Part shown: positions 1-10,312 of the stretch, in pieces
How positions within the stretch are numbered: position 1 is the first letter of the stretch
Layout of the letters: every line of letters starts with the position of its first letter
From: an uncultured Gammaproteobacteria bacterium
GTDB taxonomy: Bacteria > Pseudomonadota > Gammaproteobacteria > HK1
Direction of reading: 5' to 3'
NCBI GenBank assembly: GCA_958295465.1
Contig: OY282353.1
Span: 5,611,690 to 5,675,689, forward strand
DNA length: 64,000 nucleotides
The notes under the pieces: model-generated
What the model was told of the DNA's origin: nothing
Database searches by the model: none
Seen by the model: the letters and a program-made list of their open reading frames with translations, nothing else
Made by a program: the position numbers and the translations under genes

Positions 1-2218
<2,218 letters not shown>

Positions 2219-2455
2219 GCGCGTGTCCACTCCTGTCCGGCCCGCCGGCGCACCTGACGCCGGGTCACGGGAGGATGCGCAGAATACCCGTTGCGCGTGC
2301 TGACCCGCCATGCACCGGCCGCAACCGCCGCGCCACGGGGTCAGGCGTCCGACCTCCCGAAGGACAGGCAGGACGGCTCGCTGATCCGGATGACCGGTGA
2401 AGCAGGGGGATGGACGGAACAGCCGCGGATGGGTGGAAGTGGCGTCAATCAGGCG

Positions 2456-2785
2456 TTATTCGAAGGCGAACATGCTCTGGAGGGTATCTGCAATCACCCG
2501 GGCCCGATCTTCCGGCAAACGGCCCAGGCGTCTGACGAGCCGTGCCTTGTCCACCGTACGTACTTGATCCAGGACGACTTGCCCCGCCCTGTCCTGGAAC
2601 GTGACGTCTATCCGCGTGGGATAGTCGCGCTTGACCGACGTCATCGGCGCGACGATCACCGTCCGAATGTGCCGATTCATTTCGTCCGGTGAGACGACGA
2701 CGCAAGGACGGGTTTTTCGGATCTCCCGGCCGCGGGTCGGATCAAGGCTGACGAGATGCACGTCGTAACGACGGGTCGCCGTCAC
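2456..2785 (-). CDS. mazF: MazF-family toxin (endoribonuclease)
   Basis: A 109-residue protein matching the PemK/MazF toxin fold: the N-terminal RRYDVHLVSLDPTRGREI is followed by KTRPCVVVSPDEMN and by APMTSVKRDYPTRIDV. The family cleaves mRNA at short motifs and is neutralised by the upstream-encoded antitoxin. The start is a GTG. Two adjacent GTGs (2788 and 2785) overlap the antitoxin stop codon; the 2785 one lies about 8 nt after a GGAG inside the antitoxin gene, so it is preferred. The overlap implies translational coupling with mazE. The protein appears full length. Confidence 0.88.
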   Translation of the reverse strand: MTATRRYDVHLVSLDPTRGREIRKTRPCVVVSPDEMNRHIRTVIVAPMTSVKRDYPTRIDVTFQDRAGQVVLDQVRTVDKARLVRRLGRLPEDRARVIADTLQSMFAFE

Positions 2786-3033
2786 CACTCCCACTCCGTG
2801 TCGTCCCAGTCGCTCGCGGCGTGATCGGGAAGGAGAAGCGCGTCGTCTCCCGCGGCCGCCATCTTCTCGAAAGGGGCGTCCCAATCCTGGCGAGGGCGGC
2901 GGGGCGCCACCAGAACGATCGCGTTCTTCTCGATGCGCATATCGACATGATCCTCGAACCCACATGCCCTGATGAACGCCTGGGGGATCCGGACGCCTCT
3001 GGAGTTGCCGACGGGGACCAGCTTCACTTTCAT
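2782..3033 (-). CDS. mazE: MazE-family antitoxin (AbrB/SpoVT fold)
   Basis: An 83-residue antitoxin. The N-terminus MKVKLVPVGNSRGVRIPQAF is the swapped-hairpin AbrB/MazE DNA-binding motif. The C-terminus is acidic and Trp-rich (ASDWDDTEWEW), as expected for the tail that wraps around MazF. It is the first gene of a two-gene operon; its stop codon overlaps the mazF start. MazE-MazF complexes usually autorepress this promoter. An AT-rich promoter lies just upstream (3063-3092). ATG at 3033 follows a GAGGA Shine-Dalgarno. Confidence 0.87.
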   Translation of the reverse strand: MKVKLVPVGNSRGVRIPQAFIRACGFEDHVDMRIEKNAIVLVAPRRPRQDWDAPFEKMAAAGDDALLLPDHAASDWDDTEWEW

Positions 3034-3062
3034 CGTGCGATTCCTCGAAAGTCAGTGATTAC

Positions 3063-3092
3063 AGAGTAATTACGCCGGCATCCCGTCGTCAA
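3063..3092 (-). promoter_or_regulatory. Probable sigma-70 promoter of mazEF
   Basis: Reading the minus strand, TTGACG (3092-3087) is followed after 18 bp by TACTCT (3068-3063), about 30 bp before the mazE ATG. The surrounding GTAATTACTCTGTAATCAC is AT-rich and partly repeated (GTAAT twice), a plausible site for MazE autoregulation. Inferred from sequence only. Confidence 0.5.
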
Positions 3093-3335
3093 CGTTGCGA
3101 TGCCTCCCGCATCGCTCTCCATTGCCGGCAGGGCAAAGCCTGACCCGGCTCCTGCGGCGAAGGAAGAACTGAATTCATTTTCCCCGTCACCCCGCGGACG
3201 CGACCTGATCGGCGGGTCGGTTATGATGCACAGGTGCGGCTGCCCGGAGCCCCGTCCCCGCGGCCTCGCGAGCGCATCCGGCCCCCGGGGCAGCACGCCG
3301 GGAGCCGATCCGATCATCTTCCTCGGTACCGGGAT

Positions 3336-4163
3336 GTGGCCACTGCCGCGACGACCCGACACGACGGCGAGCCGCGCTGGCCGACGCTGAAACCCCCGCT
3401 CAAATGGGCGGGCGGCAAGCGCTGGCTGGTGCCGCACGTTGCGCCGCTCTGGCTCAAGTTCACACGCCGGCGCCTGGTCGAGCCGTTCTGCGGCGGGCTT
3501 GCGATTGCGCTTGGTCTCAATCCCCGCCGGGCGCTGCTCAACGACGCCAACCCGCACCTGGTCGATTTCTACCGGCATCTGCAGTGCGGACTCGTGGCCA
3601 GGATCCCGATGAGGAACGAGAGCGAGCTCTACTACCGGCATCGCGCCGAGTTCAACCGGCTGGCGACCACGGCCCGCGGGCGGGGGAGCCGCAAGGCGGC
3701 GGAGCTGTTCTACTACCTCAACCGCACGGGATTCAATGGACTATGCCGCTTCAATCGGCGCGGGGAGTTCAACGTGCCGTTCGGAAGCTACGCGGCGATC
3801 AGGTATGCCTCGGATTTCAGGGCATACGCCGGGCTGCTCTCACGATGGGTCTTTTCCGGTGGCGACTTCGAGTCGATCGAGGTATCGCCGAAGGACTTCA
3901 TCTACGCCGACCCGCCTTACGACGTCCAGTTCCGCCAGTACGCGAGCGACGGCTTCGATTGGGACGCGCAGGAGCGCCTCGCGGCCTGGCTCGCCCGCCA
4001 CCCCGGTCCGGTGGTGGCGTCGAACCAGGCCACGGATCGAATCTTGGCGCTCTATCTCGGCCTCGGGTTCAAGGTGGACGTTCTCGACGGACCTCGCTTC
4101 ATCAGCCGCACCGGTGACCGCACCCCGGCATCGGAGATCCTGGCGATCCGCAACATCGACTGA
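3336..4163 (+). CDS. Dam-family N6-adenine DNA methyltransferase (class D12)
   Basis: Transfers methyl from SAM to adenine in DNA. Seen: the SAM-binding N-terminal motif LKPPLKWAGGKRWL, FCGGLAIALGL, the Asn motif NRTGFNGLCRFNRRGEFNVPFG, and the catalytic DPPY motif in FIYADPPYDVQF. With the GTG at 3336 the protein is 275 residues, close to Dam (278). A longer frame from a GTG at 3234 adds 34 poorly conserved residues; neither start has a clear Shine-Dalgarno. No restriction partner is adjacent, so it could be an orphan GATC-type regulator, a solitary phage-type enzyme, or half of a lost R-M pair. The family assignment is firm; the target site is unknown. Confidence 0.85.
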   Translation: MATAATTRHDGEPRWPTLKPPLKWAGGKRWLVPHVAPLWLKFTRRRLVEPFCGGLAIALGLNPRRALLNDANPHLVDFYRHLQCGLVARIPMRNESELYYRHRAEFNRLATTARGRGSRKAAELFYYLNRTGFNGLCRFNRRGEFNVPFGSYAAIRYASDFRAYAGLLSRWVFSGGDFESIEVSPKDFIYADPPYDVQFRQYASDGFDWDAQERLAAWLARHPGPVVASNQATDRILALYLGLGFKVDVLDGPRFISRTGDRTPASEILAIRNID

Positions 4164-4245
4164 CCCCGGCCGGAGCGCCGCGGCCGGTACTCCACGCACG
4201 TCTCCGGTCGCTCGACGGCACCGGAGCGCGACCCGCTCCGAGCTG

Positions 4246-5022
4246 CTATTGCCGCACCTCGATGCCGCGGCTGGCGAGATGCCGCTTGGCCTCGGCGATG
4301 CCGTGCTCCCCGAAATGGAAGATGCTCGCCGCGAGCACCGCGTCGGCGCCCCCTTCGGTGATTCCTTCAGCGAGATGGTCCAGAGTGCCGACACCGCCGG
4401 ACGCGATGACCGGGACCGGGACCGCGGCGCAGGCCGCGCCGGTCAACGCCAGATCGAACCCGTCGCGGGTCCCGTCCCGGTCCATGCTGGTCAGCAGGAT
4501 CTCGCCGGCGCCGAGCTCGGCCATGCGCCCGCACCAGGCGACCGCGTCGATGCCCGTGGGTCGCCGCCCGCCATGGGTGAACACCTCCCAGCGCGGGGAG
4601 CCGCCGGCCCCGTTCTCCACCCGCTTCGCATCGACGGCGACGACGATGCACTGCGATCCGAAGCGCGCCGCGGCCCGGGCGACGAACTCCGGCTCGAACA
4701 CCGCCGCGGTGTTGATCGACACCTTGTCGGCGCCCGCGTTGAGGAGGCGCCGGATGTCGTCGATGGCACGCACGCCGCCGCCCACGGTGAGCGGGATGAA
4801 CACCTCGGCGGCGACGGCCTCGACCACCGCGAGCATCGTGTCGCGCTCGTCGGACGAGGCCGTGATGTCGAGGAAGCAGAGCTCGTCGGCGCCCTGCTCG
4901 TCGTAGCGCCGCGCGGCCTCCACCGGATCTCCCGCGTCGCGGATGTCGACGAACTTCACGCCCTTGACGACCCGCCCGGCGTCGATGTCGAGGCAGGGAA
5001 TGATGCGCTTGGCGAGCGCCAT
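4246..5022 (-). CDS. hisF: Imidazole glycerol phosphate synthase subunit HisF
   Basis: The cyclase subunit of the HisF-HisH complex. It uses ammonia from HisH to convert PRFAR to imidazole-glycerol phosphate and AICAR in histidine synthesis. 258 residues, the usual length. Seen: MALAKRIIPCLDIDAGRVVKG with the catalytic Asp in CLDID, the phosphate-binding IPLTVGGGVRAIDDI, the catalytic second Asp in LTSMDRDGTRDGFD, and VIASGGVGTLDH. It lies 4 nt downstream of hisA, so the two are co-transcribed. hisH is not in the window. Confidence 0.97.
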   Translation of the reverse strand: MALAKRIIPCLDIDAGRVVKGVKFVDIRDAGDPVEAARRYDEQGADELCFLDITASSDERDTMLAVVEAVAAEVFIPLTVGGGVRAIDDIRRLLNAGADKVSINTAAVFEPEFVARAAARFGSQCIVVAVDAKRVENGAGGSPRWEVFTHGGRRPTGIDAVAWCGRMAELGAGEILLTSMDRDGTRDGFDLALTGAACAAVPVPVIASGGVGTLDHLAEGITEGGADAVLAASIFHFGEHGIAEAKRHLASRGIEVRQ

Positions 5023-5026
5023 CGCG

Positions 5027-5770
5027 TCAGGGACCGGGGGCCAGCTCGTCGGCCAGCTTCTGCGCTTCGGCGAAATCCAGGGTGCCTTCGTAGATCGCGC
5101 GCCCCGTGATGGCCGCCCCGACGCCTTCGTCGGCGACCGCGCAGAGTGCGCGGACGTCGTCGAGGTCCCGGATCCCTCCCGATGCGATGACCGGCACCGA
5201 CACCTTGCGCGCGAGGGCCGCCGTCGCCTCCACGTTCACCCCGCTCATCATCCCGTCGCGACCGATGTCGGTGAACACGAAAGCCTCCACCCCGTCGCGC
5301 TCGAATTGGCGGGCGAGATCGAAGGGATCGTGATGAGACAGCTTCGACCATCCGTCCACCGCGAGCCTGCCGTCCCTGACGTCGAGGGCGACGATGACGT
5401 GTGCGGGAAACTCGACGCAGAGATCGGCCACGAAGTGCGGCGCCGCCACCGCCCTGGTTCCCAGGATGACGAATCGGACCCCGGCCTGGATGTACGCCTC
5501 GACCGTCTCCTCGCTCCGGATGCCCCCCCCGACCTGCACCGGGACGTCGGGATGCGCCTCGACGACGTCCCGAACGACCCCGGCGTTCTTCGGCTCACCG
5601 GCGAACGCCCCGTCGAGGTCGACGACGTGCAGCCGGCGGGCGCCGGCCTCGACCCAGCGCGTCGCCATCGCCACGGGGTCGTCCGAGAACACGGTCGCAC
5701 TGTCCATGCGCCCTTCGCGCAGGCGCACGCACTTGCGTTCCTTGATGTCGATGGCGGGAATGAGAAGCAT
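5027..5770 (-). CDS. hisA: Phosphoribosylformimino-AICAR-P isomerase HisA
   Basis: Amadori isomerase converting ProFAR to PRFAR, the step before HisF. 247 residues, full length. Seen: the N-terminal MLLIPAIDIKERKCVRLREG with the catalytic Asp, VQVGGGIRSEETVEAY, and the second half-barrel FTDIGRDGMMSGVNVEAT with the catalytic Asp, then VIASGGIRDLDDV. It is the first gene of a hisA-hisF unit. Upstream is a decayed ATPase gene rather than hisH, so the his cluster is split here. Confidence 0.97.
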   Translation of the reverse strand: MLLIPAIDIKERKCVRLREGRMDSATVFSDDPVAMATRWVEAGARRLHVVDLDGAFAGEPKNAGVVRDVVEAHPDVPVQVGGGIRSEETVEAYIQAGVRFVILGTRAVAAPHFVADLCVEFPAHVIVALDVRDGRLAVDGWSKLSHHDPFDLARQFERDGVEAFVFTDIGRDGMMSGVNVEATAALARKVSVPVIASGGIRDLDDVRALCAVADEGVGAAITGRAIYEGTLDFAEAQKLADELAPGP

Positions 5771-5842
5771 CTTGCTCGTGTCGCCGGAAGTGACGAGCAG
5801 GCTCCTGGCGTCAGGTCGCTCTCCCTTGCCGGCGGATACTAA

Positions 5843-6090
5843 TCAGGTGCTTGAAAAAGTACCAGATGCAGGCTCATGCCCGGCCGTGTCGTGCGTCAGG
5901 GTCGTGAACAGTGCATCGAGTTCCTGCACGTCCCGGATGCCGTACAGGCTCGGAAGGTCGCGCCGCGGGACTTTTCGACGATGTCGGCGTCGATGCGGTA
6001 AGCGGAGTCGGAGCGTACGGCGCCTGACGATACCGCTTGCGGACAGCCGCCGAGATCGACGTAGCCGACGAAAGGGCGTTCCGCTCGACC
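5843..6090 (-). pseudogene. Remnant of an AAA/DUF4143 ATP-binding protein
   Basis: No intact frame, but two minus-strand frames joined at an A-run spell a DUF4143-type protein. GYVDLGGCPQAV and AYRIDADIVEK lie in one frame; RRDLPSLYGIRDVQELDALF and TTLTHDTAGHE lie in the next, ending at a TGA at 5843-5845. Adding one A in the GAAAAG run would join them. These motifs resemble the middle of ATPases of the AAA_14/DUF4143 type, which often act in addiction or defence modules. Both the N-terminal P-loop and the C-terminus are missing. The identification rests on short motifs recalled from the family. Confidence 0.55.
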
Positions 6091-6127
6091 GGCGGACCCC
6101 GTCCGCGATTTCCCCGGGAGCGTCGCA

Positions 6128-7375
6128 GTGGCAGGATCGGCGGACCTCCTGCCGCCGTGGTGCATCGTGAAGACACTCGGGGAAGCGAGCCCGGCCGCGC
6201 TACGGAAGCGGACCCTCGCCGCGTGCTGCGGCACGCACGGCGTCCAGGACGGGCTCACCGCGTCGATCTACGTCCTGCTTCCGATCCTGGCGCAGACCTT
6301 CGGGCTCGGCTACGCGCAGGTGGGCATGATCCGTGCCGTCCACGGCGGCGCCATGTGGGTGCTGGAGCTGCCCTCCGGCATGCTCTCGGAGCGGTTCGGG
6401 CAGCGCGGCCTGCTGGCGTTCGGACTGCTCTGCGGCGGGGCCGGGTACCTCGCCTTCTCGATGGCCGGCGGGTTCACCGGAGTGCTGCTCGGGCTCGGCA
6501 TCGCGGGCTGCGGCGCCGCCTTCCAGCATTCGCTCTGCTCGTCGCTGGTGAGCGGGCAGTTCGAAGGCCCGATGCGGCGCACCGCGCTCGGGGCCTACAA
6601 CGCGAGCGGCGACGCCGGCAAGCTCGCATTCACCGGGCTGGCGACGGCCCTCCTCGGCGCCGGCGCGGGCTGGCAGGGAGTGGCGTTCGGCTACGGCGCG
6701 ATCGCGCTCACCGCGGGGGCCGGCCTGTTCCTGCTGTTGCGCGCGGTCCGGGCCGGAGGACGCGACACCCGCTCCGGCAGGGAGCGTGCGATGCGCAGCA
6801 CCGATTGGGGGATCCGTCATCCGTTCGGGTTCACCACCCTCGCGTCGATCGTGTTTCTCGACATCGCGGTGCAGGACGGATTCCTGGTGTTCGTCGCCTT
6901 CCTGCTGCTTCAGAAGCAGGCGCCGGCGGGTCTGGCCGGCTTGGGCGTGGTGCTCACCCTCGCCGGCGGCATGGTGGGGAAGCTCGGATGCGGCCTGCTG
7001 GCCGCGCGCATCGGGGTGGTGCGGGCGCTCGTCCTGGTCGAGCTGCTGAGCGCCGCCGGCATCGTGGCCGTACTCCTCGCGCCGGTTACGCTCGCTCTCT
7101 GCCTGCTGCCCTTGGTGGGAGTGGTGCTGCAAGGCTCGTCCACGATCACCTACGGCACCGTCGGCGATCTGGTGGATGAACGTCGCCACACCCGCGGCTT
7201 CGCCCTCATCTACACCATCGTGAGCGGGGCGGCGGTCGTGGGGCCGATCGCGTTCGGCCTCGTCAGCGACGGGCTCGGACTCGGCGCGGCGATGCTCGCG
7301 ATGGCCGTGGTCGTCGTACTGCCGATTCCCCTGTGCCTGCTGCTGCGCGGCGCCCTGCGCCCGGCCCTGTCCTGA
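6128..7375 (+). CDS. Major facilitator superfamily transporter
   Basis: A 415-residue inner-membrane protein with about 12 hydrophobic segments, for example residues 45-65, 75-95, 230-250, 265-290, 345-365 and 380-400. Between helices 2 and 3 is the MFS loop signature PSGMLSERFGQRGLL. A basic cytoplasmic loop (RAGGRDTRSGRERAMR) separates the two halves. The GTG start at 6128 follows GGGAG by 7 nt. The substrate cannot be read from the sequence. It borders the lasso-peptide region and could be an exporter for it, but it points away from those genes, so that is only a possibility. Confidence 0.8.
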   Translation: MAGSADLLPPWCIVKTLGEASPAALRKRTLAACCGTHGVQDGLTASIYVLLPILAQTFGLGYAQVGMIRAVHGGAMWVLELPSGMLSERFGQRGLLAFGLLCGGAGYLAFSMAGGFTGVLLGLGIAGCGAAFQHSLCSSLVSGQFEGPMRRTALGAYNASGDAGKLAFTGLATALLGAGAGWQGVAFGYGAIALTAGAGLFLLLRAVRAGGRDTRSGRERAMRSTDWGIRHPFGFTTLASIVFLDIAVQDGFLVFVAFLLLQKQAPAGLAGLGVVLTLAGGMVGKLGCGLLAARIGVVRALVLVELLSAAGIVAVLLAPVTLALCLLPLVGVVLQGSSTITYGTVGDLVDERRHTRGFALIYTIVSGAAVVGPIAFGLVSDGLGLGAAMLAMAVVVVLPIPLCLLLRGALRPALS

Positions 7376-7469
7376 AGACGCCGCACCTGCCGCGGGACGG
7401 CTTCGCCCGAAATCCCGGGTCCGCCGCCGGTCGAGGCGGCGCGCTCCCCGATGAACCCGATACGGGGGC

Positions 7470-7632
7470 AGTGCCGGCGCTGAGACGGATCCTCACCGCA
7501 CGCACCGACCCTCCGTCGCGGGCGCGTTACGTCCACATGCCTCGCCTCCTGGAGCGTCTGGACGCCGACCGGTTCCGGCCGGACCGCTGGTTCATGCCGA
7601 CGTGGAAAGCCTTGCAGCTTCTCGACTTCTGA
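7470..7632 (+). pseudogene. 3' remnant of lasso cyclase gene (duplicated tail)
   Basis: The last about 52 codons, ending ADRFRPDRWFMPTWKALQ then LLDF, match almost exactly the C-terminus of the cyclase ending at 13793. Similarity begins near 7470 (GCCGGCGCTGAGACGG) and is lost upstream. The rest of the cyclase is absent here. The stub is the left end of a segmental duplication that also carries the adjacent glycosyltransferase-sulfotransferase gene. It has no start of its own and is not expected to work. Confidence 0.85.
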
Positions 7633-9418
7633 TCGGGTCCAGCCGCCGCCCCCCATCCCCTGCCTCTCCACCCATGAGATCGTAGCCGAAGTAGTCGAGC
7701 GCGTCCCGATGCTCCCGGAACACGCGGTTGAACACCGCAATCTGCGAGGCATCCAGGCGCGCGATCTGGCGTTCGTTCATGTCGGTCAGCATCGCGTCGT
7801 AGGTGTTGTCCTTCACCGGCAGTCTCCGGCGCAGGTTCAGGTCGTCGAGCTCCGGCGCCAGGGTCCGGATCCGCTGCGCCACCCGCTCGGGCTCGGCGCA
7901 CATCGCCTCGTAGGTGAAGAACACGCTGCAATCCCCGTATGTCTGCACGTTGCGCCGCTGCCAGGCGAGGCAGCGGGCGACGTGCAGAGCGGCCTCCTCC
8001 TCCAGGCTGCGTTCCTCGGCCACGAACTGGCTGCGGTAGTTGCGGCAGATGCCCTCGCAGACCGCGTAGGGGTTGCGCACCATGAACAGGAACTTCGCGT
8101 TGCGGAAGTGGCGGAGCAATTGATCGACGAGCAGCAGGAACGGCGGGGACTTGGTGACGAACACCGGCGCGCGGGGGTCCTGGGCGCTGGCCTGGAAGTA
8201 CCATGCCTTGCGGTTGCGCGGCCAGTCGTAGCTGCGGGGGTCGGCGAAGCGGTCGATCCAGTGCTGGCGGGCGCCCCAGATCAGTCCGGGCTTGGGCTCT
8301 CCCGGCAGAGGGGGCCGGTAGGTCGTGGGTCCCGCGTAGCCGAGCATTCTCTTGCCTTCGCGGGGGAGGCTCCAGGCGGCCCGGCAGGTGGCCAGGGTGC
8401 GCTCCAGGAAGGTGGAGCCGCTGTTGTTGGGGCACACGGCGAACAGGTGGGTGGTCACCGTGTTGTCCAGATCACGGCCGGCGCCGCTGACGCGCGTGCT
8501 GGAAGGGCGCCTGGCGGCCGAGCCCGTCCGGATTGCGGGGGGAGTCGCCTCGGCCATCTCGTCGCGGGCATCGCTCCAGAGCTTGAAATGGCGCGTGGGC
8601 GCGCGGGTGGGGTGGGCCCAGACCCATCGCAGCATGGCGTCGGGCGCCCAGGGTTTGACCGGATAGTTGAAGTGCAGCGCCCTGGCGTGTTCGGGGGCGA
8701 GGTTCTCGCGCGCGCGGATGGCGTGGGCCGAGGCGAGCAGATAGTTGTAGGTCGAGCTGACGAGGGTGCAGCGCCCGGCGAAGCATCGGTTGAGGAGGAG
8801 CTGGTCGGTATGGGGGGCGCGTGGGCCGGGCCAGGTGCGCGGGTGGACCATGTCGAGCAGGTCCGCGTAGCAGGCTCCGTCGGCGAGCCGTCCGTCGAAG
8901 AGGAAGAACCCGCTGTTGAACGTGTTCGAGAGCGCGGGAGCGTCAGCCGGGTCGGAAGCGCTCAGGGGTTCGAAGGTGCGGGCGTCGCGTCGCCCGCCGC
9001 CGAGGGCGACCTGGTCCGGGCAGCACAGCAGCGTGCCGGGAGCGTCGAACAGGGCGTCGAGCGGGGCGCGGACGAGCACGTCGCTGTCGTAGAAGAGCAC
9101 CTTGCGGTAGCCGTGCAGCCGGAAGGCTTCGAGGGAGTAGAGGTACTCGCGCCCGCTGGCAAAGGCCGGATGGCCGGCGGCCAGATGGGCGAGGCGGTCC
9201 CGGAGCCTGGTGGACACCGTCTCGAACCGCACGCGGTCGGAGACGGCCTGGAGGGCGTCGCGCGCAGCTTGGGGGAGTGCGTCGTGGATGATGACGAGGT
9301 CGCCGTCGAAGCGTGGATGGTGCTTGAGGAAGGAGCCGAGCATGACGAGGGCGCCCGGGACGAAGGACTCGGTGGTGGCGGTGGCGAGGCAGACGCCGGA
9401 GGTGGACGAGGACTTCAT
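7592..9418 (-). CDS. GT8 glycosyltransferase-sulfotransferase fusion, copy 1
   Basis: 608 residues with two domains. Residues about 8-270 look like a GT8 (glycogenin-type) glycosyltransferase: FVPGALVMLGSFLKHHP, the metal-binding DxD in KVLFYDSDVLV, SNTFNSGFFLF, and HTDQLLLNRCF. Residues about 310-580 look like a PAPS-dependent sulfotransferase: a 5'-phosphosulfate loop CPNNSGSTFLERTLATCR, VTKSPPFLLLVDQLL, and the 3'-phosphate motif FMVRNPYAVCEGICRNYR. It lies between lasso precursor genes and a cyclase remnant, so precursor tailoring is the likely role (inference). It is almost identical to the copy at 13753-15579, except around residues 75-100. Its stop lies inside the convergent cyclase remnant. 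Confidence 0.82.
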   Translation of the reverse strand: MKSSSTSGVCLATATTESFVPGALVMLGSFLKHHPRFDGDLVIIHDALPQAARDALQAVSDRVRFETVSTRLRDRLAHLAAGHPAFASGREYLYSLEAFRLHGYRKVLFYDSDVLVRAPLDALFDAPGTLLCCPDQVALGGGRRDARTFEPLSASDPADAPALSNTFNSGFFLFDGRLADGACYADLLDMVHPRTWPGPRAPHTDQLLLNRCFAGRCTLVSSTYNYLLASAHAIRARENLAPEHARALHFNYPVKPWAPDAMLRWVWAHPTRAPTRHFKLWSDARDEMAEATPPAIRTGSAARRPSSTRVSGAGRDLDNTVTTHLFAVCPNNSGSTFLERTLATCRAAWSLPREGKRMLGYAGPTTYRPPLPGEPKPGLIWGARQHWIDRFADPRSYDWPRNRKAWYFQASAQDPRAPVFVTKSPPFLLLVDQLLRHFRNAKFLFMVRNPYAVCEGICRNYRSQFVAEERSLEEEAALHVARCLAWQRRNVQTYGDCSVFFTYEAMCAEPERVAQRIRTLAPELDDLNLRRRLPVKDNTYDAMLTDMNERQIARLDASQIAVFNRVFREHRDALDYFGYDLMGGEAGDGGRRLDPIRSREAARLSTSA

Positions 9419-9441
9419 CGGTGCGATGGGAAGGCGCAGAT

Positions 9442-9465
9442 CGGGAGCCGGGGCGCCGGCTCCCG
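9442..9465 (-). terminator. Perfect 10-bp hairpin between precursor and enzyme genes
   Basis: CGGGAGCCGG (9442-9451), a 4-nt loop and CCGGCTCCCG (9456-9465) form a perfect GC-rich stem. It sits between the stop of precursor A2 (9482) and the start of the fusion gene (9418), all on the minus strand. There is no T-run, so it is more likely an attenuator or mRNA-stabilising stem than a full terminator. Such stems after the precursor gene are common in RiPP operons. Copy 2 keeps only a 6-bp stem at the same place (about 15607-15622). Confidence 0.5.
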
Positions 9466-9481
9466 AACGGTCGGATCGGCG

Positions 9482-9646
9482 TCAGGATGTTGGCCTGTAG
9501 GTGGCGTTTTCCGCAAAATTAGGATCGCTGCCGGTCCCGACTTCGCCGTCCACTGTCCGGATGGTCGGCTTGGCTCAGGGCTTCTTCGGCGCATCGGCCG
9601 GCGAGGCCGTGCGCGTATCAGCTACGGGGGGGAGGGATTCCGACAC
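9482..9646 (-). pseudogene. Lasso-peptide precursor A2, interrupted by in-frame TGA
   Basis: A 54-codon frame begins at a GTG (9646) 9 nt after GGAG and ends at the TGA at 9482-9484. It reads MSESLPPVADTRTASPADAP, then KKP, a TGA at 9575-9577, then AKPTIRTVDGEV and a core-like end GTGSDPNFAENATYRPTS. In the sister gene A1 the same codon is TGG (Trp), so a single G-to-A change has killed the conserved Trp of the leader recognition motif. The C-terminal Ser and the spacing of the Gly and acidic residues are preserved. Confidence 0.8.
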
Positions 9647-9720
9647 GACTCGATTCTCCGTCAGGTAGTCCACGGGCCATCAGCGCCGACCTTGGCAAAC
9701 AACCAGGCACTGCGGCACAA

Positions 9721-9735
9721 GATTCTATACCCGAG
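9721..9735 (-). promoter_or_regulatory. Putative promoter module upstream of precursor A2
   Basis: On the minus strand TATAGAATCTTGTGCCGC follows CTGACG by 18 bp. A related module (TGTAAAATCTTGTGCCGC, 9992-10009) precedes precursor A1. Both lie about 75 nt before the start codon and share the downstream leader GGTCGGCGCTGATGG or close variants. The conservation in two copies suggests a real promoter and 5' leader; the -35 assignment is weak. Confidence 0.4.
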
Positions 9736-9749
9736 CGGTCGGATCGGCG

Positions 9750-9926
9750 TCAGGACGTTGGCCTGTAGTTGGCGTTTTCAACGTTCTTGTCGCCTTCCGG
9801 GCCAGTCCCGACTTCGCCGTCCACTGTCCGGATGGTCGGCTTGGCCCAGGGCTTCTTCGGCGCATCGGCCGGCCGCGAGGCCGTGTGCGTATCGGCTACG
9901 GGGGGAGGGGAGGTGGATTTCGACAT
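9750..9926 (-). CDS. Lasso-peptide precursor A1 (intact)
   Basis: A 58-residue precursor. The ATG at 9926 follows GGAG by 9 nt; the frame is open further upstream but lacks support. It starts MSKSTSPPPVADTHTASRPA. The leader carries KKPWAKPTIRTVDGEV, a variant of the YxxPxL-type motif bound by lasso RRE proteins. The C-terminal part is GTGPEGDKNVENANYRPTS. The Gly of GEV is 7 residues before an acidic residue in all four precursors, which would allow an 8-residue ring. A paeninodin-like register starting at GPEGD, with a 9-residue ring to the Glu of NVE, is also possible here. The C-terminal Ser is the expected target of an HprK-like kinase. This is the only intact precursor of the set. Confidence 0.72.
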   Translation of the reverse strand: MSKSTSPPPVADTHTASRPADAPKKPWAKPTIRTVDGEVGTGPEGDKNVENANYRPTS

Positions 9927-10008
9927 GACTCGACTCTCCATATTGGTCCACAAGCCATCAGTGCCGGCTTTGGCAAACGTCCGGGCGTCGCGGCACAAGA
10001 TTTTACAC

Positions 10009-10050
10009 CTGTTTGCACGACAGGCGACGAATCTTCAATGCACCCCGTCC
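10009..10050 (-). repeat. Duplicated polA 3' end fragment upstream of A1
   Basis: 42 bp that match 16670-16711 at 38 of 42 positions. The original spans the last codons of polA and the sequence just after its stop. The piece lies directly upstream of the A1 promoter module, so precursor A1 probably descends from a copy that once sat immediately downstream of polA, where A3 and A4 still lie. Confidence 0.7.
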
Positions 10051-10055
10051 CGGTC

Positions 10056-10140
10056 CAGCAATTTCCGCCAAGCCCGACAACGTCCCATGAATCGCAACGA
10101 TCGGATGCTCGGGCGGCCGGCATGGCCGCGAAATCCCGGT
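10056..10140 (+). repeat. Partial copy of the 122-bp inverted-repeat element
   Basis: Starts CAGCAATTTCCGCCAA and ends near GCGAAATCCCGGTC. It matches about two thirds of the element at 11714-11835 (compared with its reverse complement), with scattered mismatches. The second terminal repeat is missing. Confidence 0.6.
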
Positions 10141-10312
10141 CATGCAATCGAGTTCAAGGCCCGGAAGCACCATGATCGGTCGTCCGGGGCAGGTCAGCCA
10201 CCGACCGTGACCTCCCACGTCGCATCCGCGGATGGATCCCGGACCGCCCTGTGCCCCACCATGTAGCAATAGAGGCTGGTCGGGATGAAATCCAGGCGTC
10301 CTTCTCCGGGCC
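10141..10312. other. No gene seen (degenerate spacer)
   Basis: Between the partial repeat and the small coiled-coil gene there is no convincing coding sequence on either strand. A short minus-strand frame (RLDFIPTSLYCYMVGHRAV) is not recognised. It could be a decayed gene. Confidence 0.4.

Noticed and set aside
9750..9998. 82-residue start for precursor A1
   Set aside because: The extra N-terminal residues have no Shine-Dalgarno and overlap the promoter-leader region shared with A2; the ATG at 9926 has a good site.
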